Source: Aliiruegeria lutimaris
GTDB taxonomy: Bacteria; Pseudomonadota; Alphaproteobacteria; Rhodobacterales; Rhodobacteraceae
NCBI RefSeq assembly: GCF_900099935.1
Contig: NZ_FNEK01000020.1
Coordinates: 1-64,000 of the forward strand
Length of the DNA: 64,000 nt
Direction of reading: 5' to 3'
The translations under genes and the position numbers were made by a program. The notes below the pieces were generated by a model, which was given only the letters and a program-made list of their open reading frames with translations, did not search any database and was not told the DNA's origin. Shown here piece after piece: positions 42,095 to 51,879 of this stretch (positions are counted from its first letter, which is position 1; every line of letters begins with the position of its first letter).

Positions 42095-42335
42095 GATCAA
42101 AGCCTTTTCTAGCCTCGCCTTCGCGCTTTGCGTCTGTCCGGTACTGGCCCACGCAGCAGGCGACGTTGGACTGGCCAACCCCGCCTCTGTCTTCTGCGTC
42201 GAAAATGGCGGTCAATCCGTGAGCGAGACGGAAGCAGACGGCCAGCGCGGCTATTGTATCCTGCCCGACGGCACCAAGGTGGACGAGTGGGACTATTTCC
42301 GCGAGAACTGGGACAAGGTTCCTAGCGAGAAGTAA
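42027..42335 (+). CDS. DUF333 domain lipoprotein-like/secreted protein
   Basis: About 102 aa. The C-terminal half (LANPASVFCVENGGQSVSE, then GYCILPDGTKVDEWDYFREN) is a clear DUF333 domain, known from small periplasmic proteins called putative hemolysins. A hydrophobic segment (AFSSLAFALCVCPVLAHA) acts as a signal peptide. There is no ATG in reach: TTG 42027 or TTG 42054 could serve, both overlapping the DUF1467 gene in another frame. Start is therefore uncertain. The 3' end overlaps the convergent EI24 gene by 14 bp. Confidence 0.65.
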   Translation: MTISTSSRGLAPTAIPGRLRRTEIKAFSSLAFALCVCPVLAHAAGDVGLANPASVFCVENGGQSVSETEADGQRGYCILPDGTKVDEWDYFRENWDKVPSEK

Positions 42336-43044
42336 CTGCCGCGCCCTGCGTCTCCAGTCGGTGATACAGGTGGGTGAAGGTTGCCGCGCCGAGGATCGGC
42401 ACGAAGAGATTCACGATCGGAATCGATAGCGGTGCGGCCATCAGGGTTCCTGCCAGCCAGATCGTGGGCATGTGACGCCGCCGCGCGGCGCGTGCGCCTT
42501 CGCGCCCGACCCGGCGCATGGCGACGAGCTGGAAGTACTCCCGACCGAGCAGGAAGCCGTTGACCATCCAGAACATGATCGGCGCGAAGGGCCCGACTAT
42601 GAAATAGAGGATCAGCGCGACCAGGTTCACGGCGATGATCACGCCGAGGAAATTGACCGAATCCTTGAAGGCTTCGCCCCAGTGGACCGTGTCCGCAGGC
42701 GGCAGGAAAGGATAGTGGCGCGACTCGACCGCGTCGGCCACTTCGTCGAGGAAGAAGCCGGTAAAGGCCGACGCAACCGGCACCATCAAGAAGATCGAGG
42801 CGACCAGCATGACGCCAATGGTCGCCGCCGAGAGCAACGCATCCGGTCGGCCGAAGCCATAGCCGAAGATGGTGAAGCTCTCCGGCACCAGCCCGCCGAC
42901 CAGCCAGACCATGCCCCAGGTCGCGGCGGCCAGCAGCGCGATGGTCAGCCCGACACCCATCACGAAGACACGAATGAAGCGCCGGTCCGAGAGCTGGTTG
43001 ATGGCCTTGGCGAAGTCGGAGAGCACGTTCACGAGCGAACCCAT
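42322..43044 (-). CDS. EI24/CysZ-like membrane protein
   Basis: 240 aa with four main membrane segments. The EI24 signature is visible (VASAFTGFFLDEVADAVE, FLLGREYFQLVAMRR). E. coli CysZ of this family aids sulfate uptake; whether this protein does so is not known. It overlaps the nitroreductase gene by 16 bp and is probably cotranscribed. Confidence 0.82.
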   Translation of the reverse strand: MGSLVNVLSDFAKAINQLSDRRFIRVFVMGVGLTIALLAAATWGMVWLVGGLVPESFTIFGYGFGRPDALLSAATIGVMLVASIFLMVPVASAFTGFFLDEVADAVESRHYPFLPPADTVHWGEAFKDSVNFLGVIIAVNLVALILYFIVGPFAPIMFWMVNGFLLGREYFQLVAMRRVGREGARAARRRHMPTIWLAGTLMAAPLSIPIVNLFVPILGAATFTHLYHRLETQGAAVTSR

Positions 43045-43607
43045 TCGGTAATGGCCTCGATATTCGGGCGAGGGCGTTCCGGCGGTGCGATGGTCTCGGT
43101 GCCGATATGGAGGAAGGCCGCCACGAATTCATGGGGCTTCAGCTTGAGGCCGGCATCGACAAAGGGACGGTCGAACGCAGCCCATCCGGTGAGCCAGTTC
43201 GCGCCCCAACCGGCGGCCAGTGCAGCCGCCAGGAGGTTCTGGCAGACGGCGCCCACGGAGAGGACCTGTTCCATCTCCGGAACCGCATCGTCGGGCCGCG
43301 GTGCGCCGACCACAGTCACCACCAGGTCGGCATCGGCGAATTGCCGAACCATCTTCTCGGCCTTCTCCGGGGCGATCCCGAGCGCCAGCGCGCGATCCGA
43401 AACCAGCATTGCGAGCCGTTCGAGCGCCGCTTTCTCCAGCACGATGAAGCGCCACGGCTCCAGTTTCTTGTGATCGGGGGCGCGCGCGGCAATGGTCAGC
43501 AACTGGCGCAGCTGGGCCTCGTCGGGCACCGGTGTCGTCAGCGTCTTGGCCGGGCGGGAACGGCGCGTGGCCAGGAAATCGAGAACGGCCTTGTTGGATT
43601 CGGGCAT
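43029..43607 (-). CDS. Nitroreductase family protein (YdjA-like)
   Basis: 192 aa FMN-binding protein. FLATRRSRPAKTL, ARAPDHKKLEPWRFIVLE and GWGANWLTGWAAF match the minimal YdjA/TdsD-type nitroreductases. Predicted to reduce nitro-compounds or quinones with NAD(P)H. Overlaps the EI24 gene downstream. Confidence 0.88.
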   Translation of the reverse strand: MPESNKAVLDFLATRRSRPAKTLTTPVPDEAQLRQLLTIAARAPDHKKLEPWRFIVLEKAALERLAMLVSDRALALGIAPEKAEKMVRQFADADLVVTVVGAPRPDDAVPEMEQVLSVGAVCQNLLAAALAAGWGANWLTGWAAFDRPFVDAGLKLKPHEFVAAFLHIGTETIAPPERPRPNIEAITEWVRS

Positions 43608-43636
43608 GGAAACTCCTTGGGGTCTTTCGTCCCTAG

Positions 43637-44743
43637 TTAGGGATTCCTGAACAGATCCTCCAGATCCGACAGCAGTTCCTCGACCATTCTGTCATGGCGC
43701 GGCCCCGGCTGGCGGGTGGCGACGGTGTCGGCCATGGGATCGGGAGCCGTCACCGGGGAATTTGACAACGCCTCCAACGCGGCGTGGCCGCAGAAAGGTA
43801 CGTAAACCTCGGAATAGCCCCCCTCATGGACAAGCAACAGTCGGCCGTCGCACAGATCTTCGGCGACCTCCTTCACCCGCGCGGTCAACTGGCGGAATGT
43901 GTCGGCGCTGGCCAGCATCTGGGCCAGCGGATCGAAGGCACTCGCATCGTACCCGCAGGCAACGATGATGCAATCGGGGCGGAAATCCTCCAGCGCTGGA
44001 AGCACCAGCCGGTCGAAGGCGGCAAGATAGCCACTATGCCCGGTGCCCGGCGGCAGGGGGATGTTCATGTTCGCCCCTAGCCCCGCTCCGGCGCCACGAT
44101 CCTCGGCATCGCCGGTATCGAGCGGGTAATTCCGTTCCTGGTGCAGCGAGATGGTGAGCACTTCGGAGCGGTCATAGAAAATCGCCTCCGTCCCGTTGCC
44201 GTGATGCACATCCCAGTCGACCACTGCGACACGCTCGGTCAGCCCCTCGGCCAGCGCGGCCTCGATCGCGACGGAGATATTGGCCAGCAGGCAGAACCCG
44301 TTCGGAAACCCGGGCAGGCAATGATGGCCCGGCGGGCGGGAGAGCGCATAGGCGTTGTCGACCGCGCCGGTGAGAACGTCGAAGAGGGCCGTTCGGGCGA
44401 GGCCAGCCGAAAGGGCCGCGATCTCGTAGCCGTCCTGGCCGAAGGGCGCGCGCAGGCCAAGTTCACCGCCGCCTTGCGCGGAAAGGGAGCGGAATTCGGA
44501 CAGGTAAGAGCGCGGGTGAACCCGGGCGAGTTCTGCCTCCGTGGCAGGTTCCCCGCCACGCATGGATAGGTGGCGGTCGATGCCGGTCACACGCATCAGG
44601 TTGAGCAGCCGCCGCTTGGTTTCCGGATTTTCGGGAAGCCCGCCGAAGGTTGGCTGGACCAGCCCCCCCACCGGCAGGGTCAGCGCGTAGTTACCGCCAC
44701 CATGCCAGAAGCAGCGTTCATCCCAGTAAAACCCTGTGGTCAT
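43637..44743 (-). CDS. Histone deacetylase family / acetylpolyamine amidohydrolase-like protein
   Basis: 368 aa class II-like deacetylase. Catalytic and zinc residues are visible in SRPPGHHCLPG, VVDWDVHHGNGTEAIFYD, SLHQERNYPLDTG, IIVACGYDASAFDPLA and HEGGYSEVYVPFCG. Bacterial homologues remove acetyl groups from small molecules such as acetylpolyamines. Intact length. It starts divergently from the DUF167 gene. Confidence 0.9.
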   Translation of the reverse strand: MTTGFYWDERCFWHGGGNYALTLPVGGLVQPTFGGLPENPETKRRLLNLMRVTGIDRHLSMRGGEPATEAELARVHPRSYLSEFRSLSAQGGGELGLRAPFGQDGYEIAALSAGLARTALFDVLTGAVDNAYALSRPPGHHCLPGFPNGFCLLANISVAIEAALAEGLTERVAVVDWDVHHGNGTEAIFYDRSEVLTISLHQERNYPLDTGDAEDRGAGAGLGANMNIPLPPGTGHSGYLAAFDRLVLPALEDFRPDCIIVACGYDASAFDPLAQMLASADTFRQLTARVKEVAEDLCDGRLLLVHEGGYSEVYVPFCGHAALEALSNSPVTAPDPMADTVATRQPGPRHDRMVEELLSDLEDLFRNP

Positions 44744-44805
44744 TGTGGTTCTCCCTTCCGCCGGATGCTACCCTAGGAGCACAAGGGGCCAACGGGAAGA
44801 GGTTG

Positions 44806-45063
44806 ATGAAGAAGGGCGCGCTAAGCGAGTTCGCAGTGCCGGGGGGCGAGATCGCGGTTCGGGTGACGCCGAAGGCCTCGCGCAATGCGATCGAGCAATC
44901 GCCCGAAGGGTTGAGGATCTACGTCACGACCGCGCCCGAGGGCGGCAAGGCCAATGCGGATGTGCGCAAGATGCTGGCCAAGGCGCTTGGCGTGGCGCCC
45001 ACCAGCCTGTCCCTGATCCGCGGGCAGACCGCCCGCGAAAAGGTCTTTCGTCTCGAAGAATGA
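44806..45063 (+). CDS. DUF167 (YggU) family protein
   Basis: 85 aa. IAVRVTPKASRNAIE, EGLRIYVTTAPEGGKANADV and LGVAPTSLSLIRGQTAREKVFRL are the DUF167 core, with full family length. ATG 44806 is preceded by GGGAAGAGG. Function unknown. Confidence 0.88.
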   Translation: MKKGALSEFAVPGGEIAVRVTPKASRNAIEQSPEGLRIYVTTAPEGGKANADVRKMLAKALGVAPTSLSLIRGQTAREKVFRLEE

Positions 45064-45071
45064 CGCGTGCG

Positions 45072-46145
45072 TCAGGCGCTGCGCGGACCGATCCGATTGG
45101 CATGGCCCATCTTGCGGCCCGGACGCGTCTCCGTCTTGCCATAAAGATGCAGCGCAACCGTGTGATCTGCCGCCAGCGCGGGTACCCGCTCCATGTCGTC
45201 GCCGATAAGGTTTTCCATCACCACGTCCGCATGGCGACTTCCATCGCCCAGCGGCCAGCCGGTGACGGCGCGGATATGCTGCTCGAACTGGTCCACGGCG
45301 CAACCGTTCTGCGTCCAGTGACCGGAGTTATGAACACGTGGGGCGATCTCGTTGACCACGAGGCCAGCGCTGGTGACGAACAGCTCGACGCCCAGCACGC
45401 CGAGGTAATCCAGCTCGTTCAGGATCCGGCCAGCCATCAGCACGGCGTCGGTGCGCAGGCGGGCAGGGATTGGTGCCGGCACGGTGGTACGCCGCAAGAT
45501 GCCGCCCTCGTGCAGGTTCTGGCCGGGATCGAAACAGGACACTTCGCCCGAGAGCCCGCGCGCGGCGATGACCGAGATCTCCATCGAGAAATCAACAAAA
45601 CCTTCAAGCACGGCCGGGGCGCCCTTCATCGCGTCAAACGCCTCTTCGGCCTGCTCGGGGGCGGTGATGCTCACCTGACCCTTGCCGTCATAGCCGAGCC
45701 GACGGGTTTTCAGGATCGCGGGGCAACCGATGGTTTTAAGTGCCTCGGTCAGGTCCTCAAGGCTTTCGACATTGGCATAGGGCGCGGTTTGCAGGCCCAG
45801 GCCGGAGAGAAAGTCCTTCTCGGTCAGCCGGTCCTGGCTGACGGAGAGCGCCTTGTGGTTGGGACGCAACGGCTTGATCGCTTCGATCCGGTCGAGCGCC
45901 TCGGCGGGGACGTTTTCGAACTCGAAGGTCACCACGTCCACGCTGCGGGCAAAAGCTTCCAGCGCTTCGGTATCCTCGTAGGCGGCATGGGTGCAGGCAG
46001 CGGCGACATCGGCGGCGGGGGCCGCGCCGGGCTCGAAAATATGGGTCTTGTAGCCAAGCCGCGCGGCGGCAACCGACAGCATGCGGCCGAGCTGACCGCC
46101 GCCGAGAATGCCGATGGTGGAGCCGGTGGGCAGGTGCTCAATCAT
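45072..46145 (-). CDS. purK: 5-(carboxyamino)imidazole ribonucleotide synthase
   Basis: 357 aa ATP-grasp enzyme. [20 protein letters not shown] starts the N-terminal domain; [14 protein letters not shown] and [16 protein letters not shown] mark the ATP-grasp centre. Converts AIR, ATP and bicarbonate to N5-CAIR in purine synthesis. It overlaps purE by 8 bp, so the two consecutive steps are coupled. Confidence 0.96.
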   Translation of the reverse strand: MIEHLPTGSTIGILGGGQLGRMLSVAAARLGYKTHIFEPGAAPAADVAAACTHAAYEDTEALEAFARSVDVVTFEFENVPAEALDRIEAIKPLRPNHKALSVSQDRLTEKDFLSGLGLQTAPYANVESLEDLTEALKTIGCPAILKTRRLGYDGKGQVSITAPEQAEEAFDAMKGAPAVLEGFVDFSMEISVIAARGLSGEVSCFDPGQNLHEGGILRRTTVPAPIPARLRTDAVLMAGRILNELDYLGVLGVELFVTSAGLVVNEIAPRVHNSGHWTQNGCAVDQFEQHIRAVTGWPLGDGSRHADVVMENLIGDDMERVPALAADHTVALHLYGKTETRPGRKMGHANRIGPRSA

Positions 46146-46629
46146 CGACCGGTTCCTCCGGGATCGAGGCCGAGAGCGCCGCGCGCCAGGCGTCCAGCCG
46201 CTCGGCCAGTTCCGGATCCTCGTTGGACAGGATCGCTGCAGCCATCAGCCCGCCATTGGCCGCCCCCGCCGCGCCGATGGCCATGGTGGCAACCGGGAAG
46301 CCCTTGGGCATCTGCACGATGGAATAGAGCGAGTCGACGCCGGACAGCGCGCGGGTCTGCACCGGCACGCCGATCACCGGCACGCGCGTCTTGGACGCGA
46401 CCATACCTGGCAGGTGGGCCGCCCCGCCGGCACCCGCGATAATCGCTTTCAGCCCGCGCTCCGCCGCGCTCTTGCCGTAGGCCCAGAGACGGTCGGGTGT
46501 TCGGTGGGCCGAGACGATGCGGGCCTCGTAGGGCACGTTCAATTCATCGAGAATTTTCGCGGCTTCCTTCATGGTCGGCCAGTCGGACTGGCTGCCCATG
46601 ATGATTCCCACCTTCGGCTCCGGCATCAT
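46138..46629 (-). CDS. purE: 5-(carboxyamino)imidazole ribonucleotide mutase
   Basis: 163 aa. [32 protein letters not shown] and [15 protein letters not shown] are the class I PurE signature with the catalytic His. Converts N5-CAIR to CAIR. First gene of the purEK operon. Confidence 0.96.
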   Translation of the reverse strand: MMPEPKVGIIMGSQSDWPTMKEAAKILDELNVPYEARIVSAHRTPDRLWAYGKSAAERGLKAIIAGAGGAAHLPGMVASKTRVPVIGVPVQTRALSGVDSLYSIVQMPKGFPVATMAIGAAGAANGGLMAAAILSNEDPELAERLDAWRAALSASIPEEPVDD

Positions 46630-46695
46630 ACTCTCCTGCTGAACGGAGCGCGCACCATATCAGCCGGCAGGGCCGTTGCAATCGCCTGTGTTGCC

Positions 46696-46914
46696 TCAGG
46701 CGATGATGTCGGGGGTTATCTGGTCTTCCAGCACCGCGATCCGGTCTTTCAGGGACAGTTTCTGCTTCTTGAGCCGACGAATGGTAAGGGGATCGGCGGT
46801 GCCGGTCCCTTCCAGTGCCGTGATCGCATCGTCAAGGTCGCGATGCTCCCGGATCAGAACCCGGAGCTTCACGTGTTTGACCTCAAGTGGATCCATTTCG
46901 GTGGGTGCGTTCAT
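46696..46914 (-). CDS. YdcH/DUF465 family protein
   Basis: 72 aa, all-helical. VKHVKLRVLIREHRDLDDAI and IRRLKKQKLSLKDRIAVLE fit the DUF465 helical hairpin. Small cytosolic protein of unknown function, often near purE in Rhodobacteraceae. Separate transcription from purE is possible (66-bp gap). Confidence 0.83.
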   Translation of the reverse strand: MNAPTEMDPLEVKHVKLRVLIREHRDLDDAITALEGTGTADPLTIRRLKKQKLSLKDRIAVLEDQITPDIIA

Positions 46915-46987
46915 GCCGGCCTTGCGTCAACTTTGCGCGATAACAGAACGAACATAGTGCCTTGGGGGGCGTTCCGCCAAGCGCAAC

Positions 46988-47017
46988 CTTGCGCCCCGAG
47001 GCACCTGATCCCATATT
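46988..47017 (+). promoter_or_regulatory. Candidate RpoH (heat-shock) promoter for the Hsp20 gene
   Basis: CTTG (46988-46991), an 18-bp spacer and CCCATATT (47010-47017) fit the heat-shock sigma-factor pattern. It lies about 65 bp before the Hsp20 start. Confidence 0.5.
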
Positions 47018-47082
47018 CTTCCTCGGGTGCCCGGTTTTGGGGCTCGAAAACCGCATGGTCGCTTCATGAAAGGACGTGCCCC

Positions 47083-47496
47083 ATGACAAAGACCTCTTTG
47101 GGTTCCCATCCCTTCCTTTTGGGATTCGAACAGTTGGAACGGCTCGTCGAACGGACGGCCAAGGCCGGAAATGACGGCTATCCCCCCTATAATATCGAAC
47201 AATCCGGGCAGCGGTCCTATCGGATCACGCTTGCCGTGGCCGGCTTTGCCGAAGAAGACCTGTCCATCACCGTCGAGGACCGTCAGCTCGTGGTCCGCGG
47301 GCGGCAGGCCGAGGAGGCCGGGGAACGCGTTTTTCTCTATCGCGGAATCGCCGCAAGGCAGTTCCAGCGCAGCTTCGTGCTGGCCGACGGCGTGGAAGTG
47401 GCCGGTGCGACGATGGAAAACGGCCTGCTCCACGTGGACCTCAAGCAGGTGCAGCCGGACACGGTCGTGCAGACGATCGAAATCAATCGAACGTAA
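47083..47496 (+). CDS. Hsp20/IbpA-type small heat-shock protein
   Basis: 137 aa. The alpha-crystallin domain spans about 35-130: YNIEQSGQRSYRITLAVAGF, EDLSITVEDRQLVVRG and the C-terminal GLLHVDL. A holdase that binds unfolding proteins. Start ATG 47083 follows a candidate heat-shock promoter. The DUF1150 gene follows 10 bp downstream, a pairing common in Rhodobacteraceae. Confidence 0.92.
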   Translation: MTKTSLGSHPFLLGFEQLERLVERTAKAGNDGYPPYNIEQSGQRSYRITLAVAGFAEEDLSITVEDRQLVVRGRQAEEAGERVFLYRGIAARQFQRSFVLADGVEVAGATMENGLLHVDLKQVQPDTVVQTIEINRT

Positions 47497-47506
47497 GGAG
47501 GGGCAA

Positions 47507-47740
47507 ATGGACTACAAGCTTCCTATCGGCAACGAGGAACGGGGCGGGCGGCCCATTGTCTATGTGCGCCCGGTCGAGGTCGCGGATCTTCCCCAGGAAG
47601 TTCGCGAACAGGTTGGTGACGAAGAGGTTCTTTACTCGGTGCATGATGCGAACGGACAGCGGCTCGCGCTGGTGAAGGGCCGCCGGCTCGCCTTCGAACT
47701 TGCACGCCAGAACGACATGGAGCCGGTCAACGTCCACTGA
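47507..47740 (+). CDS. DUF1150 family protein
   Basis: 77 aa. RPIVYVRPVEVADLPQEVRE and LALVKGRRLAFELARQNDM are the DUF1150 core. AAGGAGGGG lies just before the ATG. It probably shares the heat-inducible transcript of the Hsp20 gene. Function unknown. Confidence 0.86.
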   Translation: MDYKLPIGNEERGGRPIVYVRPVEVADLPQEVREQVGDEEVLYSVHDANGQRLALVKGRRLAFELARQNDMEPVNVH

Positions 47741-47890
47741 GAGCAATCGGGCGATCCGTTCAGCCTTGAGGTGTGTCCTGTAGCGGCCGTGACTGCGGGC
47801 GAGGGGATGTCGTGAACGCTAGGTGGGCCTCGGGCCCAGTGATCAGGAAGACGACCGTATCCTCGACCGGCTCCGGTAGTTCGCTCAAGT

Positions 47891-48229
47891 TCACCCGGCC
47901 GGTCCATCCAGTTTCGGAAGATCCGAGAGGTTGACGACGGGCACTCTGGCCGCGACCGGCAATTGATCCAGCTTCACAACGGAGGCGTTTCCGAGATCGG
48001 GATCGCGGACACGCATCCGCGCCTGGAGCACGACCGAGCGCCCGGTCCTGTCCAGATTTGTTTCATGCAAGGGCTGGACGAACGCGTAGAGCCGGTGGTT
48101 GATCCGTGCCCGTTGCTGCGGCCCGCCGAAGGCATAGACGGCGGTTGCGATCAGGATCGGCAGGGCCAGGTAGCGCAGCAGCACCCAGATGCCGGTCGTC
48201 CAGAAGCTCGAATGATCGCTTTTGGTCAT
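47891..48229 (-). CDS. Hypothetical membrane protein
   Basis: 112 aa with one membrane helix (WVLLRYLALPILIATAVYAF, 15-34) and a C-terminal extracytoplasmic part. No family recognised and no clear ribosome-binding site. Its position between well-supported genes and coding-like composition support it moderately. Confidence 0.5.
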   Translation of the reverse strand: MTKSDHSSFWTTGIWVLLRYLALPILIATAVYAFGGPQQRARINHRLYAFVQPLHETNLDRTGRSVVLQARMRVRDPDLGNASVVKLDQLPVAARVPVVNLSDLPKLDGPAG

Positions 48230-48390
48230 GACTACACACAGTATTGAACTCGTACAGCTTCAACCTGCCGGCAGAAGCGGGCGCGAGTGGAGGCGGAAAT
48301 CGGATATTTTGTAGAGAATCCCATTGAGCTGCGGCGGCGCCCGCGAATATCCATGCTCTGGCCGGTTCCCGCCGGCTTGCGCGGTGCCAA

Positions 48391-48424
48391 AAGCAAACGC
48401 CCGCCACAGGGTGTGACGGGCGTC
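48391..48424 (-). terminator. Terminator of the sulfate-activation gene
   Basis: On the minus strand ACGCCCG ... CGGGCGT form the stem, followed by TTTGCTTTT. It lies 33 bp after the stop of the sulfate adenylyltransferase gene. Confidence 0.75.
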
Positions 48425-48456
48425 GTGTCGTGTCTCGATCGGAGCCGCGCGCTGGA

Positions 48457-50538
48457 TCAGCTGCCGGCGATGAGGCCCATGCTTTCGAGCTTCAGCAGCA
48501 CCTGCTGGGCGCAGTAATCGACGTCGACCGTCTCGGTGTCGAGGCTCAGCTCGGGGTTCGCGGGCACATCATAGGGGTCCGAAATGCCAGTGAATTCCTT
48601 GATCTTGCCCTCACGCGCGAGCTTGTAGAGCCCTTTGCGGTCCCGCTTCTCGCATTCCTCGATGGAGGTCGCGACATGGACCTCCACGAAGGCACCGTAC
48701 TGCTCGATATCCTCACGCACGGCGCGGCGCGTCGTGGCGTAGGGCGCGATCGGCGCACAGATGGCGATGCCGCCGTTCTTGGTGATCTCCGAGGCGACAT
48801 AGCCGATGCGGCGGATGTTGAGGTCGCGGTGCTCCTTGGAGAAGCCCAGTTCGCTCGACAGGTTCTTCCGCACGATATCTCCGTCCAGAAGCGTCGTCGG
48901 GCGGCCGCCCATCTCCATCAGCTTGACCATCAGCGCGTTGGCAATCGTGGATTTGCCGGAGCCGGAGAAACCGGTGAAGAATACGGTGAAGCCCTGCTTG
49001 GAGCGCGGCGGCTTGGTGCGGCGCAGTTCCTTGACCACGTCCTTGAAGGAGAACCAGTCCGGGATCTCCAGTCCTTCAGCCAGGCGGCGACGCAGCTCGG
49101 TGCCGGAGATGTTGAGGATGGTGACCTTGTCCTTGTCGGCGATCTCGTCAATCGGCTCGTACTGGGCACGCTCCTGCACAAATACCATATGCTTGAACGG
49201 CACCATTTCGATGCCCATCTCGGCCTCGTGCTCGCGGAACAGGTCCTGCGCGTCATAGGGGCCGTAGAAATCTTCACCGGCAGAGTTCTTGCCCGGGCCG
49301 GCATGGTCGCGGCCAACGATGAAATGCGTCACGCCGTGGTTCTTTCGGATCAGCCCATGCCAGACGGCCTCCCGGGGGCCGGCCATGCGCATGGCAAGCG
49401 GCAGCAGGCTCATGGTCGTAGTGGCGGCAGGGTACTTGTCCAGAACGGCCTCGTAGCAGCGCACGCGGGTGAAGTGGTCCACGTCGCCCGGCTTGGTCAT
49501 GCCGACGACCGGGTGGATCAGCAGGTTGGCCTGGCATTCCTTGGCGGCGCGGAAAGTCAGCTCCTGGTGGGCGCGGTGCAGCGGGTTGCGCGTCTGGAAG
49601 GCGACGATCTTGCGCCAGCCGAGCTTGCGGAAATAGGCGCGCAGCTCGTTGGGCGTGTCGCGGCGGGCGCGGAAATCGTAATGCACGGGCTGCTGGATGC
49701 CGGTGATCGGGCCACCGAGATAGACGGGGCCGGCGACGTTGTGCAGGTAGTTGACGGCGGGGTGCGCCTCGTCATCGGAACCGAAGACCTTCTCGGCCTC
49801 GCGCGCCTTGTTCGGCAAAAACTTGTCGTCAACCGACAGGATGGCGAGGATCACGCCTTCCTGGTCGCGCAGCGCGATATCCTGACCCGGCTCGATCTTG
49901 TCGGCGAAGCCCTGGGAAACGTCGAGCGTGATCGGCATCGGCCAGAGCGAGCCATCGGCAAGGCGCATGTTCTCAACGACACCATTATAGTCTTCCTCGG
50001 AGAGAAAGCCCTTGAGCGGGCTGAAGCCGCCATTCATCAGCAGTTCGAGATCGCAGATCTGACGCGGGGTCAGATCCCAGGAGACGAGATCCGCCGCCTC
50101 GACCTTGAGCTTCTGGGAGCTCTCGTAGGAGACGTAGAGCTCGGATATGGGAGCCAGGTTGTTCTGCATTGGGTTTGTCCTGTGTTGGAAGGGGTTGAGA
50201 CCGCTGGACGTACCGGTCAGTTCCGCGTGCAGAGCGTCGTACTCTGCGAATTTGCGGGAGAGGAATTTGTCGCGCAGGCGTAATTGCTCGGCTGCCCCGC
50301 GAGAGGTGATGGAATAGGAAAAACGATGTCGTTTGTCGGGGCCGGCGCGTTCGCCGATCGTGACCAACCCGGCCTCCACTGTCGCACGCAGAAGCGCATT
50401 CAGGCGACCGAGGGAAATTCCAAGTGCCGTGGCGGTGCTTCGCTGCGAAGCCTCCGGCGCCAGGTCGAGCTGGCGCAGCATCCGAAAGAGCAGATCCTCT
50501 TCCTCCGGCGTAATGGGTTTTTCCTCAGAGAAATGCAC
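48457..50538 (-). CDS. Sulfate adenylyltransferase/APS kinase with N-terminal MarR-like domain
   Basis: 693 aa if read from GTG 50538. Residues 1-105 match MarR-type EPS-associated regulators (QRSTATALGISLGRLNALL; FLSRKFAEYDALHAEL). The enzyme proper starts at Met124 (ATG 50169): ATP sulfurylase with FQTRNPLHRAHQE and GRDHAGPGKN, then APS kinase with P-loop GFSGSGKST and DGDIVRKNLSSELGF. It makes APS and PAPS from sulfate. There is no stop between the two parts. Either the protein is a true fusion or the enzyme is made from the internal ATG; no strong Shine-Dalgarno precedes either start. A perfect 16-bp palindrome lies upstream of GTG 50538, suggesting autoregulation. Confidence 0.88.
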   Translation of the reverse strand: MHFSEEKPITPEEEDLLFRMLRQLDLAPEASQRSTATALGISLGRLNALLRATVEAGLVTIGERAGPDKRHRFSYSITSRGAAEQLRLRDKFLSRKFAEYDALHAELTGTSSGLNPFQHRTNPMQNNLAPISELYVSYESSQKLKVEAADLVSWDLTPRQICDLELLMNGGFSPLKGFLSEEDYNGVVENMRLADGSLWPMPITLDVSQGFADKIEPGQDIALRDQEGVILAILSVDDKFLPNKAREAEKVFGSDDEAHPAVNYLHNVAGPVYLGGPITGIQQPVHYDFRARRDTPNELRAYFRKLGWRKIVAFQTRNPLHRAHQELTFRAAKECQANLLIHPVVGMTKPGDVDHFTRVRCYEAVLDKYPAATTTMSLLPLAMRMAGPREAVWHGLIRKNHGVTHFIVGRDHAGPGKNSAGEDFYGPYDAQDLFREHEAEMGIEMVPFKHMVFVQERAQYEPIDEIADKDKVTILNISGTELRRRLAEGLEIPDWFSFKDVVKELRRTKPPRSKQGFTVFFTGFSGSGKSTIANALMVKLMEMGGRPTTLLDGDIVRKNLSSELGFSKEHRDLNIRRIGYVASEITKNGGIAICAPIAPYATTRRAVREDIEQYGAFVEVHVATSIEECEKRDRKGLYKLAREGKIKEFTGISDPYDVPANPELSLDTETVDVDYCAQQVLLKLESMGLIAGS

Positions 50539-50553
50539 TTGCGACTCAGTATA

Positions 50554-50569
50554 TGTTCACGCGTGAACA
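50554..50569. promoter_or_regulatory. Palindromic operator upstream of the MarR-sulfurylase gene
   Basis: TGTTCACGCGTGAACA is a perfect 16-bp palindrome 15 bp before the GTG start. It suits binding by a dimeric winged-helix protein, most simply the MarR-like domain encoded immediately downstream. Confidence 0.65.
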
Positions 50570-50654
50570 CATTGCATGTTTCGCTATGTCAGAAAAGGAA
50601 AATCTTCGGGATTTTGTGAAAGTGGTTAATCGCGCTCTGTCAGGTTCGACACAG

Positions 50655-50687
50655 AAAAAACGACCGGCAACGCAAGGCGGCCGGTCG
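50655..50687 (-). terminator. Terminator of trxB
   Basis: On the minus strand CGACCGGC...GCCGGTCG stem (8 bp each) is followed by TTTTTT. It lies 45 bp after the trxB stop. Confidence 0.8.
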
Positions 50688-50731
50688 AAACTGTCAAATG
50701 AGCGCTCTCGTGCGAACATCGTTCGGCGGGA

Positions 50732-51778
<1,047 letters not shown>

Positions 51779-51879
51779 CTATGCGCCCTGAACAAACCGG
51801 ACAAATGTTGCGCGATTGCGAAACATTGTTGCGCTTTTGGGGTGGTCTAGCTACAGTTCGCGAAATTCAGGAGGGCTGC

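Noticed and set aside
46108-47082. Long plus-strand frame extending upstream of the Hsp20 gene
   Set aside because: It runs antisense through purE and ydcH; the Hsp20 similarity starts only at 47083.
48430-50283. 617-codon plus-strand frame opposite the sulfurylase gene
   Set aside because: A shadow of the well-supported minus-strand enzyme; it has no family similarity.
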